Origin: Rubrivivax sp.
Lineage (GTDB): Bacteria; Pseudomonadota; Gammaproteobacteria; Burkholderiales; Burkholderiaceae_C
Direction of reading: 5' to 3'
Assembly (NCBI GenBank): GCA_022843905.1
Contig: JALHMT010000001.1
Coordinates: 265,610-329,609, forward strand
Length of the DNA stretch: 64,000 bases
Position 1 is the stretch's first letter. Each line of letters starts with the position of its first letter. Shown here piece after piece: positions 60,916 through 64,000 of the stretch. A program made the translations under genes and the position numbers. The notes beneath the pieces are model-generated. The model worked only from the letters and a program-made list of their open reading frames with translations, had not been told where the DNA came from and did no database searches.

Positions 60916-61638
60916 TCACGGTTGGAACTCGCCCTGGAGGACGTAGTGGGTGCCGGGATGCACCAGCCGCGCCAGCGTGATGGCGGCATCGCGCGTGAAG
61001 GTGCGGCGGGTCATCACCAGGCAGGGGGCGTCGGGGGCCAGCTGCAGCAGCCTGGCCTCTTCGTGCGTGGGCCGCGCCGCTTCGATCGAATACTGGGCGC
61101 GCCACAGCGCGGTGGTCTCGAACAGCACCTGGGTCGGCGTGGTCCTGGTGAAGTCGAACGCCAGATAGTCCGGGCTGCAGGCGGGGTTGACGTAGCGGTC
61201 CTCGCACTGCAGCGGCACGCCGTTCTCGTGATGCACGATGAGGGTGTGGAACACCTGCGCGCCCGCCGCCAGGCCCAGCTGTTCGGCCAGCGCCGGTGCG
61301 GCCCGCTCGGCGCGCTTGACGTGCACCACCGCATGGTGCACGTGGCCGCGCGAGGTGATCTCCTCGTGCAGGTCGCGCAGGGTCAGGCTCGACGACACCC
61401 GGTGCAGCCTCGCCGCGAACGTGCCCACGCCCTGCGTGCGATCGACCAGGCCTTCGGCCTGCAGCTCCTTGAGCGCGCGGTTGACGGTCATGCGGCTGAC
61501 GCCGAACTGCGCCACCAGCTCGGCTTCCGACGGCATCAGTGCGCCCGGCGCCCAGCGACCGGCGGCCAGTCCCTCCTTCAGGTGCTGCTTGACGCGTGCA
61601 TACGGTGCCGGGGCGTCGGGCGGAGACAGGAGGGCCAT
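60916..61638 (-). CDS. hutC: Histidine utilization repressor, GntR family
   Basis: A 240-aa regulator from ATG 61638. GntR winged helix: YARVKQHLKEGLAAGRWAPGALMPSEAELVAQFGVSRMTVNRALKELQAEGLVDRTQGVGTFAA. The UbiC-type effector domain follows (IVHHENGVPLQCEDRYVNPACSPDYLAFDFTRTTPTQVLF). HutC represses the hut genes and is released by urocanate. A perfect palindrome 22 nt upstream of its start is the likely operator shared with hutU. It heads the operon hutC-phyH-hutD-hutI-hutG-hutF. Confidence 0.95.
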   Translation of the reverse strand: MALLSPPDAPAPYARVKQHLKEGLAAGRWAPGALMPSEAELVAQFGVSRMTVNRALKELQAEGLVDRTQGVGTFAARLHRVSSSLTLRDLHEEITSRGHVHHAVVHVKRAERAAPALAEQLGLAAGAQVFHTLIVHHENGVPLQCEDRYVNPACSPDYLAFDFTRTTPTQVLFETTALWRAQYSIEAARPTHEEARLLQLAPDAPCLVMTRRTFTRDAAITLARLVHPGTHYVLQGEFQP

Positions 61639-61660
61639 GCGGGAGATCCTACTTGCAGGG

Positions 61661-61676
61661 ACTTGTCTAGACAAGT
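61661..61676. promoter_or_regulatory. HutC operator between hutC and hutU
   Basis: ACTTGTCTAGACAAGT is a perfect 16-bp palindrome in the 106-nt gap between the divergent hutC and hutU. It matches the CTTGT-N4-ACAAG form of known HutC sites. One site could control both operons. Confidence 0.85.
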
Positions 61677-61744
61677 AGCATGCGCGTCGATTCGTCCCGC
61701 CGCGCCCCCGTTCGATCGCCACCGAACCTGCCCAGGAGCCCGTC

Positions 61745-63436
61745 ATGACCGACCTGTCCACCGCCCGTCGCATCGCCCAGCCCCGTCCCGTGCGCTCGCC
61801 GCGCGGCAGCCAGATCAGCTGCGCCAACTGGCTCATCGAAGCCGCCTACCGCATGCTGCAGAACAACCTCGACCCCGAGGTGGCCGAAAACCCCGAAGCG
61901 CTGGTGGTCTACGGCGGCATCGGCAAGGCGGCTCGCAACTGGGAGTGCTTCGAGGCCCTGCTCGAAAGCCTCAAGGCCCTGAAGCCCGACGAGACGCTGC
62001 TGGTGCAGAGCGGCAAGCCGGTGGGCGTGTTCCGCACCCACGAAGACGCGCCGCGTGTGCTGCTGGCCAACAGCAACCTGGTGCCGAAATGGGCGACCTG
62101 GGAGCACTTCGCCGAGCTCGACCGCAAGGGCCTGATGATGTATGGCCAAATGACGGCCGGCAGCTGGATCTACATCGGCAGCCAGGGCATCGTGCAGGGC
62201 ACCTACGAAACCTTCGTCGAGGCGGCGCGCCAGCACTTCGGCGGCGAGGCCGGCGGTCGCTGGATCCTCACCGCCGGCCTGGGCGGCATGGGCGGCGCGC
62301 AGCCGCTGGCCGCCACCTTCGCTGGCTTCTGCAGCCTGAACATCGAGTGCCAGCAGAGCCGCATCGATTTCCGCCTGCGCAGCCGCTACCTCGACGAGCA
62401 GGCCACCAGTCTCGACGACGCGCTGGCCCGCATCGCGCGCTACACGGCCGAGAAGAAGGCCGTCTCCATCGGCCTGCTGGGCAACGCCGCCGAGATCCTG
62501 CCCGAGATGGTGCGGCGTGGCGTGCGGCCCGACCTGGTGACCGACCAGACCAGCGCGCACGACCTCGTCAACGGCTACCTGCCCGCCGGCTGGAGCGTGG
62601 AGCGTTGGCGCAGCGCGCAGGCCGACGCTTCGCTGCACGCCGCGCTGCGCGAAGCCGCCGCGAACAGCTGCGCCGTGCACGTGCAGGCCATGCTCGACTT
62701 CCAGAGCATGGGCGTGCCCACGGTGGACTACGGCAACAACATCCGCCAGGTGGCGCTGGACGCCGGCGTCAAGAACGCCTTCGACTTCCCCGGCTTCGTG
62801 CCCGCCTACGTGCGGCCGCTGTTCTGCCGAGGCAAGGGCCCCTTCCGCTGGGTGGCGCTGAGCGGCGATCCGGAAGACATCCGCAGGACCGACGCCAAGA
62901 TGAAGGAGCTGTTCCCCGAGGACGCGCACCTGCACCGCTGGCTGGACATGGCCGGCGAGCGCATCGCCTTCCAGGGCCTGCCGGCGCGCATCTGCTGGAT
63001 CGGCCTGGGCGAGCGCCACCGCGCGGGTCTGGCCTTCAATGAGATGGTGAAGAGCGGCGAACTGAAGGCGCCCATCGTCATCGGCCGCGACCACCTGGAC
63101 AGCGGCAGCGTGGCCAGCCCGAACCGCGAGACCGAATCGATGAAGGACGGCAGCGACGCCGTGAGCGACTGGCCGCTGCTCAACGCGTTGCTCAACACCG
63201 CCGGCGGCGCCACGTGGGTGAGCCTGCACCACGGCGGCGGCGTCGGCATGGGCTATTCGCAGCACAGCGGCGTGGTCATCGTCTGCGACGGCACCGACGC
63301 GGCCGCGAAGCGCATCGAACGCGTGCTATGGAACGACCCCGGCACCGGCGTGATGCGCCATGCCGATGCGGGCTATGAGGACGCCGTGGCCTGCGCGAAG
63401 GAGCAGGGTCTGAAGCTGCCGATGGTGGGCCTGTGA
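61745..63436 (+). CDS. hutU: Urocanate hydratase (urocanase)
   Basis: A 563-aa enzyme of full family length with AGGAG 7 nt before ATG 61745. Conserved blocks include [75 protein letters not shown] (dinucleotide-binding) and [21 protein letters not shown]. It uses tightly bound NAD+ to hydrate urocanate to 4-imidazolone-5-propanoate, the second step of histidine degradation, in the cytoplasm. A REP pair lies between it and hutH. Confidence 0.97.
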   Translation: MTDLSTARRIAQPRPVRSPRGSQISCANWLIEAAYRMLQNNLDPEVAENPEALVVYGGIGKAARNWECFEALLESLKALKPDETLLVQSGKPVGVFRTHEDAPRVLLANSNLVPKWATWEHFAELDRKGLMMYGQMTAGSWIYIGSQGIVQGTYETFVEAARQHFGGEAGGRWILTAGLGGMGGAQPLAATFAGFCSLNIECQQSRIDFRLRSRYLDEQATSLDDALARIARYTAEKKAVSIGLLGNAAEILPEMVRRGVRPDLVTDQTSAHDLVNGYLPAGWSVERWRSAQADASLHAALREAAANSCAVHVQAMLDFQSMGVPTVDYGNNIRQVALDAGVKNAFDFPGFVPAYVRPLFCRGKGPFRWVALSGDPEDIRRTDAKMKELFPEDAHLHRWLDMAGERIAFQGLPARICWIGLGERHRAGLAFNEMVKSGELKAPIVIGRDHLDSGSVASPNRETESMKDGSDAVSDWPLLNALLNTAGGATWVSLHHGGGVGMGYSQHSGVVIVCDGTDAAAKRIERVLWNDPGTGVMRHADAGYEDAVACAKEQGLKLPMVGL

Positions 63437-63457
63437 CGGGCACGGTGGTGGACGCCG

Positions 63458-63554
63458 CCCTCACCCCTGCCCTCTCCCGCGAGCGGGAGAGGGTGGAGAC
63501 CCGCCGCTGCGCCTCGCTCCCTCTCCCGCAAGCGGGAGAGGGCTGGGGTGAGGG
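63458..63554. repeat. REP-like palindromic element pair between hutU and hutH
   Basis: Unit A, tail CCCTCACCCCTG then CCCTCTCCCGC-GA-GCGGGAGAGGG (63458-63493), and unit B, CCCTCTCCCGC-AA-GCGGGAGAGGG then tail CTGGGGTGAGGG (63519-63554), form a divergent pair. The same family occurs at 55933-56081 with tails facing inwards. Stems of 11 bp in the hutU-hutH transcript could stabilise hutU mRNA or lower hutH expression. Confidence 0.8.
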
Positions 63555-63590
63555 CGGCGGCACAGCCCTCGCCGCCTGGAGGGCCCCCTG

Positions 63591-64000
63591 ATGCTGCTGC
63601 GCCCGGGCCAACTGACGCTGGACGAGCTGCAGGCCATCCACGCCGCACACGACCGCCCGCAGCCGCTGGTGATGGACCCGCAGGCGCTGCCAGGCATCCT
63701 GGCCAGCGCCGAGGTGGTGCGCCGTGCCGCCGAAGGCCAGGCCGCCGTCTATGGCGTCAACACCGGCTTCGGCAAGCTGGCCAGCACGCGCATCAGCGAA
63801 TCCGATCTGGCCACGCTGCAGTGGAACCTGATCCGCAGCCACAGCGTGGGGGTGGGCGAGCCGCTGCCGCCGGCCGTGCTGCGGCTGATGCTGGCGCTGA
63901 AGGCGGCCAGCCTGGCGCGCGGGCACTCGGGCGTGCGGCCGGTGGTCATCGACACGCTGCTGGCCGTGCACAACGCGGGCCTCGTGCCCTGGGTGCCCAG
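63591..64000 (+). CDS. hutH: Histidine ammonia-lyase, N-terminal part (cut by window edge)
   Basis: 136 codons from ATG 63591 to the end of the window. LRPGQLTLDELQAIHAAH, AVYGVNTGFGKLASTRIS (the conserved YGVNTGFG loop), LQWNLIRSHSVGVGEPLP and ALKAASLARGHSGVRPVVIDTLL are standard histidase blocks. The active-site Ala-Ser-Gly lies beyond the window. It deaminates L-histidine to trans-urocanate, the first pathway step. It follows hutU after the REP pair (154 nt) on the same strand. Confidence 0.96.
   Translation, partial: MLLRPGQLTLDELQAIHAAHDRPQPLVMDPQALPGILASAEVVRRAAEGQAAVYGVNTGFGKLASTRISESDLATLQWNLIRSHSVGVGEPLPPAVLRLMLALKAASLARGHSGVRPVVIDTLLAVHNAGLVPWVP

Overview
The window is a gene-dense, very high-GC stretch of a chromosome. 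Codon use, tightly coupled ATGA/TGATG gene junctions, a Bug-type solute receptor, the five-step hut pathway (hutF/hutG) and REP-like palindromes suggest a betaproteobacterium of the order Burkholderiales (Rubrivivax/Leptothrix/Roseateles-like). This taxonomic call is an inference from style and gene content; no rRNA gene is present to confirm it. I saw no tRNA, rRNA, CRISPR array, insertion sequence or prophage.

Layout. (1) 1-4.1 kb, minus strand: an HTH-cupin regulator, then a DgcN/DgcA pair (N-acyl-D-glutamate type D-amino-acid catabolism), an esterase-like hydrolase and the start of an MFS transporter. (2) 4.2-5.5 kb: a plus-strand serine beta-lactamase-like hydrolase. (3) 5.5-15 kb, minus strand: an M20 peptidase with its own promoter, then an eight-gene catabolic operon read as BtpA-family protein, FGGY kinase, HAD phosphatase, SDR dehydrogenase, polar-amino-acid-type ABC importer (receptor, permease, ATPase) and DeoR regulator. 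It is headed by three phased direct repeats, with a PhyH-type dioxygenase upstream. (4) 15.4-22.3 kb, plus strand: AdhP, a tripartite MacAB-type efflux system and an enolase-superfamily enzyme. (5) 22.3-28 kb, minus strand: two large ATPase-containing regulators (OmpR-wHTH and SARP/BTAD types) that share an upstream repeat. (6) 28.3-30 kb, plus strand: a globin inside a chain of very small coupled ORFs, then an RsuA-type pseudouridine synthase. (7) 30.2-45.5 kb, plus strand: an ECF-like sigma factor, a 172-aa unknown protein and a ten-gene coupled glycoconjugate/polysaccharide operon with four glycosyltransferases, a heparinase-fold lyase, two APH-fold kinases, an ABC exporter, a NodB-like deacetylase and an AlgE-like outer-membrane barrel. 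(8) 45.7-51.7 kb, plus strand: a Bug receptor, a membrane coiled-coil protein with an OmpA-like lipoprotein, a flavin reductase, a UbiB-family kinase and a CbpA-like DnaJ. (9) 51.9-54.9 kb: divergent gluconate/idonate-type dehydrogenases and an L-gulonate/3-hydroxyacyl-CoA-type dehydrogenase. (10) 55-55.9 kb: a peptidoglycan-binding, CHAP-like protein. (11) 56.1-64 kb: a complete histidine-utilization locus, hutC-phyH-hutD-hutI-hutG-hutF divergent from hutU-hutH, with a perfect HutC-type operator between them.

The most interesting unit is region 7. The two promoters in front of the 172-aa gene and the ten-gene operon carry the same bipartite motif, GTATCTGGC-N12-GCTCTGTC, with identical spacing, just downstream of the sigma factor gene. 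This points to a dedicated sigma-controlled surface-glycan pathway that does not have the gene set of the classical Wzx/Wzy, synthase or PEP-CTERM systems. Second-tier items are a PhyH dioxygenase embedded in the hut operon, the globin micro-ORF chain, the element shared by the twin regulators and the BtpA/FGGY catabolic operon of unknown substrate.
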